A DNA stretch of 64,000 nt from Naematelia aurantialba (taxonomy: Eukaryota > Basidiomycota > Tremellomycetes > Tremellales > Naemateliaceae). This document shows positions 44,261 through 55,700 of the stretch, piece after piece (position 1 is the first letter of the stretch; each line of letters starts with the position of its first letter). The notes beneath the pieces are model-generated. The model saw only the letters and a list, made by a program, of their open reading frames with translations. It was not told the DNA's origin and searched no databases. Made by a program: the position numbers and the translations under genes. Location: NCBI GenBank assembly GCA_021527695.1, contig JAKFAO010000004.1, positions 310,001 through 374,000 on the forward strand, in the 5' to 3' direction.

Positions 44261-44578
44261 CGCATGTCCGGTTGGTCGTATAATGCATTGCATATGGCAC
44301 CATTGGGGTCGCTGCGTCGAAATGGGTAGCGTGAGGCGACGGGATGGTTACCATGGTGGGTCGTTGTCGTTGCTGCTGTCGTTTCGTTACCGTTGTCGTA
44401 TCCGTTGTCGTTTCCGTTGTCGTTGTGCAGGAGACGCTGCAGTGACCAGGGCAACCTACCATCACACCAATAGAGCAGAGTATAAGATGGGCACTAACGC
44501 ACCAGTTGGTTCCTTGTCTCTACCTTCTACCTTGTCATCGGTGCTTGAACCCTATCATACAGAGATAAACAAAGAAAC
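44261..44578 (+). other. Intergenic gap with a GTTGTC-type simple repeat
   Basis: 318 bp downstream of the GH9 stop. Positions about 44360-44430 consist of CGTTGTC and CCGTTGTCGTTT units. No gene is seen; it probably holds the GH9 terminator and the promoter of the small secreted protein. Confidence 0.5.
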
Positions 44579-45160
44579 ATGAAGTCCACGTTCGTCGTCC
44601 TTGCGGTATCTGCCGCCACTGCGGCTCTCGCGTTCGCGCCCGGCGAGATCCCTCTCAACGTCGCTGTGCGCAGTGTAGGGTAGGCGTGTTCGCTGATTTG
44701 CAGGTGAGGTGAGCTTATGGTAGGGATGGCGAGGTGAGGTTCTTCCGTGAGAGAGACGAGGCGGAGCATCTCAAGTGAGCTGACGGATGATCCTCAACGA
44801 CATTTCTTCCTTCTTCCTTCCTTCCTTCCTTCCTCCTTCTTCCTTCTTCCTTCTTCCTTCGTCTTCCTTCCTTCTTCCTCCTTCCTTCATTCTTCCCTCG
44901 CTTCTTCTCTACAGCATCTCGTGTACCTCCAGTCCCACTCACTGACGTCCACTCTCCGAACACTCTTCCCGCGTATCACCCCGTCCCGTCCGTCGCCCAA
45001 CCAAAACTGCATGACCACATCTGACCTGAACAGAAGAAAAGCCATCATCGACGAGCCTGTCAAGAATGCAGAGCAGAGACGACAGGCAGACGACACGGAC
45101 CCGCTCATGACGGACTACGAGCCGGTCGCCATGTCCGGCGGCGAGCTGCGGCCTTTGTGA
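44579..45160 (+). CDS. Small secreted protein with dibasic sites
   Basis: Three exons, 44579-44679, 44724-44774 and 45034-45160, close in phase and give 92 residues. A signal peptide (MKSTFVVLAVSAATAALAFA) is followed by a short charged protein with dibasic or tribasic sites (HLKRKAIIDEP and EQRRQADDTD). It ends in DYEPVAMSGGELRPL. The pattern would allow Kex2 processing in the Golgi into small peptides, which is inference. The last codons also form a good donor (TT|gtgagtac), so the gene could continue into the next region instead of stopping at 45160. Intron 2 (44775-45033) is full of CTTCC repeats. I recognise no family. Confidence 0.55.
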
Positions 45161-45891
45161 GTACTTGCATTGAGAGCGCGAGACTCGATCCTCTCAGCTC
45201 TCAGTGTTCAATGGTCAGCGTTTAGCAGTCAGCTCATGGTTTTCGTCAGTGTCAGTGGCGGAGCGGGTGGTCAGTGATGCTGCTGTACCGTGTCGGCGTT
45301 CGAAGTTCCATGTGAGGCGCTGGGGACGGCCTGGGTTCGAATACGGTGTGCGGCGGGTGTGGACTACTGTAGCTGGAACTACTGGCGCTGGAACCCCTGT
45401 AGCTGGAAGATGTGACAGTATGCGTCTTGCATATGACCAAGCAAGCGTCCACTCACTGCACGCCTGACGACAGGTGGTGCACTTGAAACACACCACTCGG
45501 AGCACGAGGAGCAGGCAATTCTGATAAGCTTCGGTTGCGGCGTTGCTGCCATCACATGACGGAAGACTCGGGCCGCCAAGAAGGCGACTGCATCAGAACG
45601 CGCTTTGGCTTGTTTCAAGGCGCCCACTCCGACCCCCCATCAGCCATACATCAGGCATGCTGTCGTTCAACTCTACTTGCACTTGAGTCGGCATGTCCAG
45701 CGGTAGTGTACCTCTAGGTATCACGCCTTGTGTCGGCGGTGGCTCGTTCGTTCTTCCAAACGTCACGCAGGCAAGTCTGCGTCCTGTGTTTCAAATCCTG
45801 CTGCTGGTGTTGCTTGACGGGACTCCCCGCATCTTTCACTCTTCGGAGCCATGGTTTGGACCTACGCTTATCCGTCGTGGGTAGATCCAAG
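45161..45891. other. Unresolved stretch between two plus-strand secreted-protein genes
   Basis: It may hold the promoter and first exons of the surface-protein gene that is clear from 45892 on. A candidate exon reads ITPCVGGGSFVLPNVTQ (about 45720-45770) and ends at a GC-type donor (CAG|gcaagt), but its phase does not match the next exon. No signal-peptide exon was found. Confidence 0.35.
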
Positions 45892-46640
45892 TCCTCCCGG
45901 GACAGGTTGTCAATGTCACGTTTGGCGGGACACCGCCGTTCAACCTCACTCAATCGTGCGTTGCGTTGCGTTTTCTTGGCGCTTTTCGCGTTAACCACAC
46001 CTGCCGCGTCCTCTCTTACTGATATGCTACACGTGTCTTAGGGTATGGCTGCCAGACGAAGCCACTATCGCTGTACGTACCCTGACGTCCCAGCTCAGAG
46101 TCGAGCGACATTGGCCGAGCTGAGCAACCGCACAGTGTAACGTGCGACCGACAAACATCTCCACCAATACGTACACCTGGACAGTAGCGTCGTTTGACTA
46201 CTTGGGCGCGGTGTACGACCAGATTGGGAATGCAGTGTATGTCGGCACCCTCGACCATGTTCCTAGGAACAGAAGAACAGCTAATAATGCCGTGCCAGGA
46301 TGTTCGGCGCCATCGAGACCACTCCACTCTCCGACGGGCAGTACGCGGTATACACCTCTGCGAACTACACGATCGTGAATCAGACGTCGTCGACTAGTCC
46401 CACGTCCACGTCTACTGGGGGTGCGCTTCCTCTCACAGGTGGGCTTGGCTGGTGAGTCACGGATCACACGAGTCACACTAGTCACAGAGGTCACCCAATT
46501 CACACGGGTACACAGGCCACCCAAGTCACCCACGTCCCACAAAAGACAAACATTCTTCCGCTGACGTCGATCGGTACAGGAAGGGGATCTCGGGGATCGT
46601 GTTGCTTGGAATGCTGTGCATCTCGATCGTCGCGATTTGA
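45892..46640 (+). CDS. Ser/Thr-rich cell-surface protein with C-terminal anchor, N-terminus unresolved
   Basis: Six exons close in phase: 45892-45955, 46042-46072, 46136-46236, 46299-46451 and 46580-46640, preceded by at least one unseen exon. Segments are LPGQVVNVTFGGTPPFNLTQ, VWLPDEATIA, TNISTNTYTWTVASFDYLGA, and FGAIETTPLSDGQYAVYTSA. There are several N-glycosylation sites (NVT, NLT, NIS, NYT, NQT) and a Ser/Thr/Pro linker. The last exon encodes ISGIVLLGMLCISIVAI, a hydrophobic end without a basic tail, as in GPI-anchor signals. The beta-sandwich-like strands with a TYTWTV motif recall the Kre9/Knh1-like domain of fungal surface proteins, but this is a weak resemblance. Only five exons plus the missing start are listed. 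Confidence 0.6.
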
Positions 46641-46930
46641 GCCGACAAGGATGTTGTTGGAGAGCTCATACAGGGACATGCTGCGCCGTAGCACTCTCAC
46701 ATACTATCGCGAAGACTATGCAAGAATCAAACAGAACATCCGCAGACACGCCATACGCGACTGATCTTCCATGTCACTTGTCATCGTAGTCTCCCACGGT
46801 GTCCGTGTCAGCTGCCCTTGGCGCACTGAATAGTCGGATCTGCGAGTCGACTACTACTAGTTTGACAACACTTGCAGCGATCGCTCTGAGAGTCAGTCTT
46901 GAGAGCCAGTCTTGACAGTCAGTCTTGAGC

Positions 46931-48341
46931 ATGTCGCACGACCGAGCTAGCATACACAATTTCGCTGCTGGGCCGTCGCCGCTGCCGACGCCTGTACTGC
47001 AGCGCGCGTCCGAGGGACTGCTGAATTACAATGGCACGGGGATGGGCGTTTGCGAGCTGAGCCATCGCGGCAAGGAGTTCAAGGAGATCATCGAGGGCGC
47101 GGAGGGTAGGTCTAGCGTCTTGTTGTTTGTCTTGGAGGTAGAGGTACCTCCGCTGCTCTTGTTGTTGCTGCTGCTGCTTCACTGCATGGCTGCTGCTTCA
47201 CTGCAAGGTTCACTGCAAGGCTGTTCTGCATGTGCGAGGACCGCTGACTCTCCGCAGCGGATTTGCGGAAGCTCCTGGCTGTTCCAGACAACTACTCGAT
47301 CCTGTTCACCCAAGGCGGCGGCACGACCCAGTTCTCCTCTGTCGTCCTCAACCTCCTTGCATACCGCCGCCTCCTTCCTGCCCATACCGCCGCCTACGCC
47401 CCGCCGACAATAGACTACGTCGTCACTGGTTCTTGGTCGTCCAAGGCCTATGCCGAGGCACAACGTCTCTGCGTCCCTCCCCACCCTGGCGGCGCACCCT
47501 TCGCCACCCCCCGCATAGCAGCTACTACCAAGCCTGCAAAGTTCACTACCCTCCCGAGGAAGAGCGAGTACGAATTTTCTTCTGATCCGGCATTCATCTA
47601 TTACTGCGAGAACGAGACGATCAACGGCGTGCAGTTCCCTACGGACCCCACGTCGGACTTTGCCTTCCCCTTCGACCAAGTGCCGGAGCACGTGCCTATC
47701 GTCGCGGACTACTCGTCGTCATTCATCTCGCGGCCTATTGCCCATTTCGCCCGCCATGCCATCATCTACGCCGGCGCGCAGAAGAACCTAGGCCCCTCGG
47801 GGACAACCGTCGTCATCGTCCGCAACGACCTGCTGGTCGACACCACCGCGGCCGCCAAGCTCGGCGCGGTGCCGCCCGTGCCCATCGCACTCGAGTACAA
47901 GACGCTGGCGGACAACGGGTCGTTGTACAACACCCCACCCGTGTTTGCCATCTACGTGTCGGCACTCGTGCTGTCGTACCTGCTCGCGGACCGGGGCGGG
48001 ATCCGCGGCGTTGAGGACACCAACCGCCGTAAAGCCGACACGCTGTATGCGGCGCTCGATGCGGCCGAGGCAACGGGGCTGGTGCGATGCGTGGTGCGGG
48101 AAGAGGCAGCGCGGAGCTGGATGAACGTCACGTTTGAGATCACCGGGGGCAGGGAACAGGCCTTCTTGGCGGGCGCAGAGGAGCTGGGCATGCGCCAACT
48201 CAAGGGACATCGCAGTGTGGGAGGTGAGTGATATGGCAGCATACATTCTGACACCGACCAGGGATCCGGGCGAGCCTGTACAATGCTGTCACGCTCGAAT
48301 CGGTGCAGGCGCTGTGCGAGTACATCCGGACGTTTGCATGA
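46931..48341 (+). CDS. SER1: Phosphoserine aminotransferase
   Basis: Three exons, 46931-47105, 47258-48223 and 48262-48341, close in phase and give 406 residues, near the 395 of yeast Ser1. It transfers an amino group from glutamate to 3-phosphohydroxypyruvate, the second step of serine synthesis, using pyridoxal phosphate. HNFAAGPSPLPTPVLQRAS is the family start, SILFTQGGGTTQFSSVVLNL contacts the cofactor, and YAGAQKNLGPSGTTVVIVRN contains the Schiff-base lysine. NTPPVFAIYVSALVLSYL and GHRSVGGIRASLYNAV (phosphate-binding) follow. The protein should be cytosolic. The start ATG at 46931 gives MSHDRASIHNFAAGP with no leader peptide. Confidence 0.95.
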
Positions 48342-48437
48342 CCACGTAGTGTACACACATGCATCTATCAGCATCTCCACCATAGGTGCTGTATGAACTG
48401 GACGAGATGGCTGTACATGCTGGGATAACCGTCTCCC

Positions 48438-49373
48438 TCATCCCGCTGCGAGCTCCTTGGTCACGCCGTCTCCTAGAGCAGATGCCAGGGCCGCCTGCAA
48501 CTCGCCCAACAGTGATTCAGCCTGCGCGAGCGCCTCTTTGTACTCTGCATTGGCCACGATCATCTCCCCCTGCAGCTCGTCAAGTCGTTGTGCCTAGTTC
48601 TTTGTCAGCACGCGCGGGGCGATGTTTGTACCGCATGTACGGGTGTAGATGCATGTGCATGCGGGAGAGGGGAATACTGACGCGAGCGGTGCTGTCGTCC
48701 CGTTTTGGTAGAGCGGCAATGAGCAGCTCGACGTCCTTTGCCCGCCTCACCAGGTCCTCCACGAATGTCTCTATTGCCTCTGATCGCGGGTCAGCTGTGG
48801 TGGAGAGGAAGAAATTGCAAGAACAGCCGACGGCACGAGCGAGAGGAAGAAGGGAGAGGCACTTCAGGCCGTGGCCGAGGGGTCAGAAGGGGGGAGGGGG
48901 GAGGGGTAAGTGATAGAAAACTCAGCAGAAGGAAGAGAGCGCAGACGGGGAAGAGAGGCGAATATGGGGAGAGAGCATGGTGAGGTCGAGAGGGAGAGGA
49001 CGCACGGCTGTATTCTGCCCGGGGTACAGCATGAGGCGCCTCGATCGTCTCGGGAACAGAAGGCGAGACTTGCTCCAACCGCGCTCGGTGAGTGATGTAT
49101 TCGATCGAGGTGGAAGTGATGGTGAGGAGCTATTGGTGTCAGTTGGGAAGCTGGACTACTAATATGGTGGAGCGAGGAGCGAGGAATGGCATGGGTCAGA
49201 CGCGAGAGGAGATGAGCAAGTGCACAAGGACTGGACGTGCGGATAATGGACGAGAAAGGGCTGGAGAAGGGATGCAAGTCAAACGAGACCCGGCGACACG
49301 TACATCTAAGATGGCATCTTGCAACTGCCAGCATCAGCGCCAGTCATTCGTCGCCGACCGCATCGCACGACAT
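48438..49373 (-). CDS. MED21: Mediator subunit 21 (Med21/Srb7)
   Basis: Exons 49324-49304 (21 bp), 49129-49006, 48794-48682 and 48593-48438 close in phase. The first exon is less sure: 49373-49359 (MSCDA) fits the phase over a 34-nt intron and gives 142 residues, a usual Med21 length. The sequence runs LQDAILDLLTITSTSIEYIT, EQVSPSVPETIEAP, then FVEDLVRRAKDVELLIAALP, which is the most conserved Med21 segment. It ends in a coiled coil (QGEMIVANAEYKEALAQAES). Med21 pairs with Med7 at the hinge of the Mediator middle module and is needed for RNA polymerase II transcription in the nucleus. The gene is divergent from BUB2. Confidence 0.85.
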
Positions 49374-49863
49374 GCAGCAGAATATACCCACTTGAGTGAT
49401 CCTGTCCTGTACGCGGGGTAGTAAGCGAGCGACTTCGTACCTTGTAGCCCGCTGAAGACAAACCATGTCAGTGGATAGTTCCTCGTGGGGCATCGCTGGT
49501 CCTCAAGGACATTGCTCGCCAGAGACGGGATGGCTGTGCCGCTCGGCGATGAGCTGGGGTCGTGTCGGCGTCAGCGTTCGTCCTGCTTGGGATGAATGAG
49601 ATGGCTCACAGGGGGCTGATGAAAGCCTCTCTATGCGCCCCGTCGCCTTGAGATGTGGTATGGGCAAGCAACGAACAATGGCAACAACTCGGAACACCGA
49701 AAACCTCCAAGACCACGAAAACATTCTGGCGGCTGATTTCCATTTCACGTCCTCGTCAACAGAACCATTTACAACCACTGCATCGTCTCTCTCGTCTCTC
49801 CCATCCACGAGTAGACAGAGAAGGAGCTACTGTTCGCACTTTTGCACCTTGCGCGCTCCCACG
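49374..49863. promoter_or_regulatory. Divergent promoter of MED21 and BUB2
   Basis: 490 bp between divergent starts. A plus-strand frame runs through it into the BUB2 start but looks non-coding. A minus-strand ATG near 49464 followed by a gtacga donor could be an alternative first exon of MED21. Confidence 0.45.
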
Positions 49864-51973
49864 ATGCCCCGGCAGACGAGTATCCGCTCAGACAAGGCTT
49901 CAGCCGAGAAACCCAGGCTGCCCCCCGAGGCCGATAACTACGACAGGCTGTCGCGGTGGTTACGGAACCCGTCGAGCGCTATCTCGCGTACCAGCGCGTC
50001 TGAACGCCATGGCGGCGGCGCACGGCATGTGGTGCATGACGAGGCGCCGCCCGGGCGTGTGCTGCTGAAAGAGGCGGATAATGCCCATGCCATGAAGGAG
50101 CTGAGGCGCGTCGTCGTCAAGTATGGCATACCTGAGATTGTCCGTTCTTCTTCTGCCCTCGTTGTTATATCGGCATCCTACTCGTCCTCATCCGTCCCCG
50201 TCCTCCTCGTCCAGACATCGTCCTCTCCCCAAACGTGGCTTTACTTCCTCGCCAGAGCTGACAAAACTAGCCCGGACGCCCAAGTCTCAGGCCGAGGCTG
50301 TGGAAGCTGTTTCTACAGGTCGACACGCTCAATAGCGAAGAATACCTGGATTGGGTCTCTCTTGGCTCCTGCGACGTCTCAAGCAAGAGTACGTGGACAA
50401 CCCCTTCCTGTTACCCGTCCTCGTCACGTCTGCGATCAGCCGTCTGCCTTCATCTGTCGCTATCACCCGTCACACGTCACCCGTCAATGTGGTCACTTTG
50501 TTGCTCTGGGAAGCAGAAGGGGCGACTGAGATCGCTGCAGCTGATCTATGACCAGTCAAGAACGACACGTTCCGCACACTCGCAACGGACCTCGACTTCA
50601 AGGGCAAAGTGCGAGAAGACATGCTGATCCGGATGCTCGAGGCGTTTGTCTGGAAGAATGCCGGTTGGTCATGTCTTCTTCTCCTGTCTTCTTCTCCCTG
50701 CCAGTCCCACTCGCACTCGCACTCTTATTCCCCTCTTCTTCCGTACCACCTCCATATCCTCGTTTGAACAAGTGGCTCATCTGGAATGCAATGGTAGGGT
50801 CCGAACGAGAGGGACTCCCATTCACCTATGTCCAAGGTGAGCACAGCTTCTATCCCCCCACAAGCAAGCAGAAAGACAGACGTCCAGCTCACAAGAGCAA
50901 GGGATGAATGTCCTCGCCGCGCCGTTCTTGTACGTCATGCCCTCTCAGCTCGAGGCATTTGCTTGTTTCGCCACCTTTCTCGAGACGCGGTGCCCTCTCT
51001 ATGTCCAACCCACCATGCTCGGCGTACATCGCGGTCTAGAGGTGAGTGTGTCTCTCACATCGCAGCCCTTCCATACACACACATGGGAGATGTCTTGATC
51101 GTGCCGGATTTGCATGATACACGTCCGCCGCGCTTGCATTCGTATGAGTGCTAGTAGTGGCCAAAGTGGAACCATCGCTGACTAGTTCGCAGCTGCTGGA
51201 CAGGTGTTTCGAAGTCGTCGACCCGGTTTTATTCGACGTGCTCAAGGGGTGGAACCTGCGGGCGGAGATTTGGGCTTTCTCATGTGAGTTTACTGGCCCA
51301 CCGGCATCCTCATCCTCGCCACTCGCTACTTCCAACGGCAGCCTTGTCGTCACAATATACAGGGAACATTCACTGACGATATTTCTCCGTTTCTATAGAC
51401 ACCCTGACATTCTGCATGAGCATCCCGCCACTCGACGAAGCCATCAAGCTCTGGGAGTGAGTTGTCTCCCTCGACCCATCATCGGATATTCTTTGGTCGT
51501 GCTGCTGTGTGGTCTGTTTGCTATTTGCTGTTTTGCCGTTGTGGTGTTGCGCTGTTGTGCTGTGTCCTCACTCTCCCTCCACTTTATCAGTCTGTCAAGG
51601 ATGACACTGCTGACGGATATTGTACCATAGTTTCCTCCTCGCCTACGGGGTGCATTTAAACATCCTCTGCGTCATTGCACACGTCAATACGATACGCGAG
51701 GACATCGTCGCGTCTAGTACCATGTGCGTGCCAGCTTCAGTTTCACCCTCACTCTCGGCTCATCATCATGTGGATGGTGTTTTTGTTGCTGTTGCAGTTG
51801 CTGTCGACGTACGCTGCTAACTTGCACCCAGCCCCATCCGACTTCTCAACAAGCTGCCCCCGCTCAACGCGCGGATAGTCATCAGCCTGGCGCTGTCGTT
51901 CCTCAACATGCTCCCGCAGTCGCTGTACGACGAGCTCGTCACGCATCCGTTCCAGCTTGCGTCTGGCCCGTGA
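49864..51973 (+). CDS. BUB2: Bub2/Cdc16, TBC-domain GAP of the mitotic exit and septation checkpoint
   Basis: A multi-exon gene. The N-terminal exon (MPRQTSIRSDKASAEK to VVKYGIPE) is followed by PRLWKLFLQVDTLNSEEYLD. Next comes IKNDTFRTLATDLDFKGKV (IxxD motif of TBC GAPs), then MLIRMLEAFVWKNAG, FTYVQGMNVLAAPFLYVMPS (YxQGMN glutamine-finger motif), and LETRCPLYVQPTMLGVHRGL. The end matches Bub2/Cdc16 rather than other TBC proteins: LLDRCFEVVDPVLFDVLKGW, IPPLDEAIKLWDFLLAYGVH and LNILCVIAHVNTIREDIVAS. The family switches off the Tem1/Spg1 GTPase at the spindle pole until the spindle is correctly placed. Junctions in the middle close in phase; I did not list every exon. A basic, Ser-rich N-terminal extension of about 90 residues precedes the domain. 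Confidence 0.9.
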
Positions 51974-52709
51974 CGCGTGATGGAAGTCACACGGGAATGG
52001 GCGGACTCAACGACGTACCGAGTAACGATGTGACGACGTGACGACGTAACGGGTAACGACGAGTGATCTGATGACCTGACGGGGTGGCGATCCGCGACCT
52101 AAGCAGCAATTGCGCTAGGGCAATGGCTGTCCCTCGATCTACGTACCGTGCACGATGGTGACGAGGTGACGAGATGACGACGAACGCGTAGAGCATATGA
52201 TCGATGGGCCGAACCCACAGATCAAGGCCGCTGGCATGGCCGGACTGGAGGACCCAGAGCCTAGAGGTCCACGCACGAGAATGGAGGGAGGGGGACTGAG
52301 ACTAGAGGACATGGCAGACGGGCTGGCGAGACACGGGAAACGCACTCATCAATGAGATGAACGATCACGAACCGGACGTCTAGTTACTTTACATGAATCA
52401 GTTGCTTTACATGAATCCACACACCTGGATCCACCAACACAAACGAATCCACGCATGAATCCGCTCATGAATCCACGCATGAATCCACACATGTAAGGCA
52501 GTAGCAACTATGATACAGCACATATTGTACTCTCGCCGCGTTGCCAAGCTAGCTATGAGCCTCTGACGCCGTCATCGTGATACAATGTGATACATAGTGA
52601 TACGTTGTGACAGCGGCATCATGGCACCGTCATTGAGACACCGAAGCTGTGAGCTCGTATTGTCGTATCGTTGCACCGTCATGCTGTCATATCGTCGTTC
52701 GTTATATCA
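51974..52709. other. Intergenic stretch between convergent genes with short repeats
   Basis: About 740 bp between the BUB2 stop and the 3' end of the RhoGEF gene. It holds TGACGACGTGACGACG-type repeats near 52028-52060 and a 12-bp repeat (GAATCCACGCAT, four imperfect copies) near 52445-52494. Near 52580-52640 are GATACAATGTGATACA-type repeats. No gene is seen. Confidence 0.55.
52445..52494 (+). repeat. 12-bp tandem repeat GAATCCACGCAT
   Basis: Four imperfect copies (GAATCCACGCAT, GAATCCGCTCAT, GAATCCACGCAT, GAATCCACACAT) in the gap between BUB2 and the RhoGEF gene. Confidence 0.85.
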
Positions 52710-55700
52710 TCATACTACCCCTCCCTTCCGTGCCCTACTGACGCCATTCCTCGCCGTCGCCTCCCCTGCATCCCTGTATGCCATCCACAGTCCTTCTACA
52801 TGGTCTTCACTCGTCTGCGCCTCACGAGCACTGCCATCTCCTCCCTTCTTCCTCCCATCTGGCCCCGCGTCCCCTCTCCCACCCGAGGCAGTGGCCTTGG
52901 TATTCGAATTGGCTACACCCTGCGCCCGCGGGGTAGGAGATAGGGTGTGACGACTGGGATCGAGGTTATTATCGCTGGAAACGAGAGTGCGATGACGACT
53001 GAGAGTGGGATTGGGAGCGGGATTGAGGATGAGATTCGACTTTGGGGGGAGCGGAGCGCCGCGGCCCACGCCGATTCGCGATGGCGGCCGTGCTTGGGCT
53101 TGTCCTCGTGCTTTCACGCGATTACGACTGCTGGTCCGAGCACTCGGCGATGGAGCGTTGGCATTCCGCTCGGCGTTGCTCAGCCCCGTTGGCGCGTTCC
53201 GCTCGGCATTGCTCAGCCCCGAAGAAGCATTGCCATCGGCGATACTGAGCCCCGAAGAAGCATTGGCACTGCGGCCGCCCTTGTCCAGCCCTGACATGGT
53301 CGGCGGCACTGGCGTCGTGAACGGCCGAGCTGCCATGGCGGGAGGAAGGCTCTGCCTCGCCCGCGACGTAGGCCGGACCGTCGCATTCCCGTCTCCTGCG
53401 TGATAAGTCTGATTATTCTCGGTATCTGCCGCGCGGAGGCGGTGCGCAAATTTCGCATTCGCCGCATGACCAGAGACGTGGCCTGCCGACGACCGCCGCT
53501 GCAACCCGCGCCCGACGTGGCGTGTACGGTCAACCGAAGCACCGCCAGCACCAGCGGCGCCAGCACCAGCACCGCCGAGTTTCGTGGGACTGGGCTTGGG
53601 GTGCGCTCGGATCGGTCGGATCTGATCAGATCCCTTGAATGCAAACGACATGACCGACATGTTCTCAGATACCAGCGTCTCGGTATCCGCGTCCACTCTA
53701 AGCCGGGACGAGCGAGGCGTCGAGTCGTCTTTCGTGGGCGTGGGACCGTCATCCGTCTTCAGCGGAACCATCGATATTTTCCGAGGTGTCTCGGGCGACG
53801 GTAATGAGACTGGCAGCGGCTCAACCAAGGTCGATATATCGCGACCCGGTCTTGATCGTGATCTTGAAATGCTGTGTAAGATCAGCCCGCTTGTCAGACT
53901 GTTCATTTGATGCACATACTCAGCCATGGACACCCTCAAGTGACGGTTAGCAAGCTCGTCTCACGGAGGTAGAGGCACTCACAAGCCTTCCGACTGTCCT
54001 GCATTCGGTGTCAAATTCCACTCTTGCACCTTGACAAACTAGCCTGATCAGTGCTCGACGCATAGCCGACGATCGGCCTACTCACGCGATACAGGTTCCT
54101 AGCTTTGATGCTCTGCGCCCGCCGGGCTCCGTGGCCGCGGCGTCCACCCAGATCCCCTGTCGACTCTGATTTCGAGATCTTACCCTTTGTGCCGGATATG
54201 GGTAAATGCGTTATCCCCGTGCGGACACACAACAGCGAAACATCGGAAAAGCGACTGGTCGCATCAGCAAGTTTGCTTAGCATCAAATGGGTAAACATAC
54301 ACGATCCAAGAGTCTGTATCGGGGGAACCTTTCAGAATATCGCTCAGCCTCTTCAACGACTTTTTCTTCGTAGTGTCGTCCTTCCTCTGCCCTTCGAAGG
54401 TTTGCACCTGGGTCTCGGAGACTAATAGCCGATTTGGCTTGGGCGCCATCAGGACCTTTACCTGTCAGCTCGTGACCACAACACACGGTAAGACGATAAA
54501 CCTTGTCGTTCTCCAGACCCTCGATTCTCGCCCATACATCTCTCGTCCTCTCCCTCTCCTCGCTCGACGCTTTCTCATCTTCAATGCTCCTCACAATCTC
54601 CTCAACCTGATCGACCATGCCCAATGTAGCTTCATACTCTTTTAGACTCGGATCGGTGTTGAACAGCAGATTCTGAAACAGCAATGGGTACTTCAACAAG
54701 CGTTGGAAAGGCTTTGCAAGGGAGATGGACAGCCCTGATTCGCCCCGTTCAGCTGCGAGCTCTTCGAGGTAACAAAGCAGGCGACCGAATCGCACGGCGG
54801 GCGATTCGGGTGATGATCGAGATATTCGCTTAGACAGAACGAGGGCGAGGGCGTGGTCGATAGCCTCGAGAGCCCGTTCGAGATGCAAGACATAAGTCGA
54901 GTACTCCTTGAACAGATATGCCTGTGCTATAAGCCGTGATCACGAAGGGCGCACTGAATACTCACGTGAGCATTGAAGACATCGGCAAGGCTCCGTACAA
55001 GGGGATACTGATTCTCGTAACGCTTTCTGAGCGCAGCAGCGAGCTTCAAGTGTCCCTCGAGAATGCCGCCGCTCAGGGCTGACAGGATTTTCTCCAAGTC
55101 ATCCGGCACTTGCACATCTCTGGCAGTCAAGCTCGCCATGCTTCCCGACGAGTTGACCCGTGAATCGCTCCGCCGTCCATGCTGGAAGGAGAACCGGTTC
55201 GACTTGCCAGAAAGGTACGAGCCTGCTTGACTGGAATTGCGAGGTAGAGGAGGAAGAGATTGGTGCGACCGTGCCCTGCCGCTCAATGTAGTCATGCTGG
55301 GCTTTTTGGCGGGATTGGCCGGGCCAGGCCCTGCCGCTGGTCGTCCATTGGTGAGAACATTGTACGCGTTCATACGGGGGTTGGGAGCAGGTGGTGGCGG
55401 TGCATTACCTATTGTCGAGTGCAGACTGGGTGAGGAACCGTGAGTGACTTTGGAGTACTGCGCTGCGATGGGAAGGTGGTCGAAGCTGTCGGTTGGAGAG
55501 GTGGGCGAAGAGAAACCAGACGGGGACAGAGTCTGGGAGAGGGTATTTGATGGGTCAAACAGATTTAATGACGGAGAAGAAGCAGAGGGAGGAAGCAGGG
55601 CTCGGGCGAATGTGTCGTTCAACTTGATGAGCTCTGCTACGTATCTGTACATGCCGTGTGATCAGTCTGATTCTCATTGCGGCTGTAGGTGCTGGACTGA

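Noticed and set aside
45330..45345. A GGGTTCGAATAC motif that resembles a tRNA B-box
   Set aside because: No A-box, acceptor stem or anticodon arm can be built around it.
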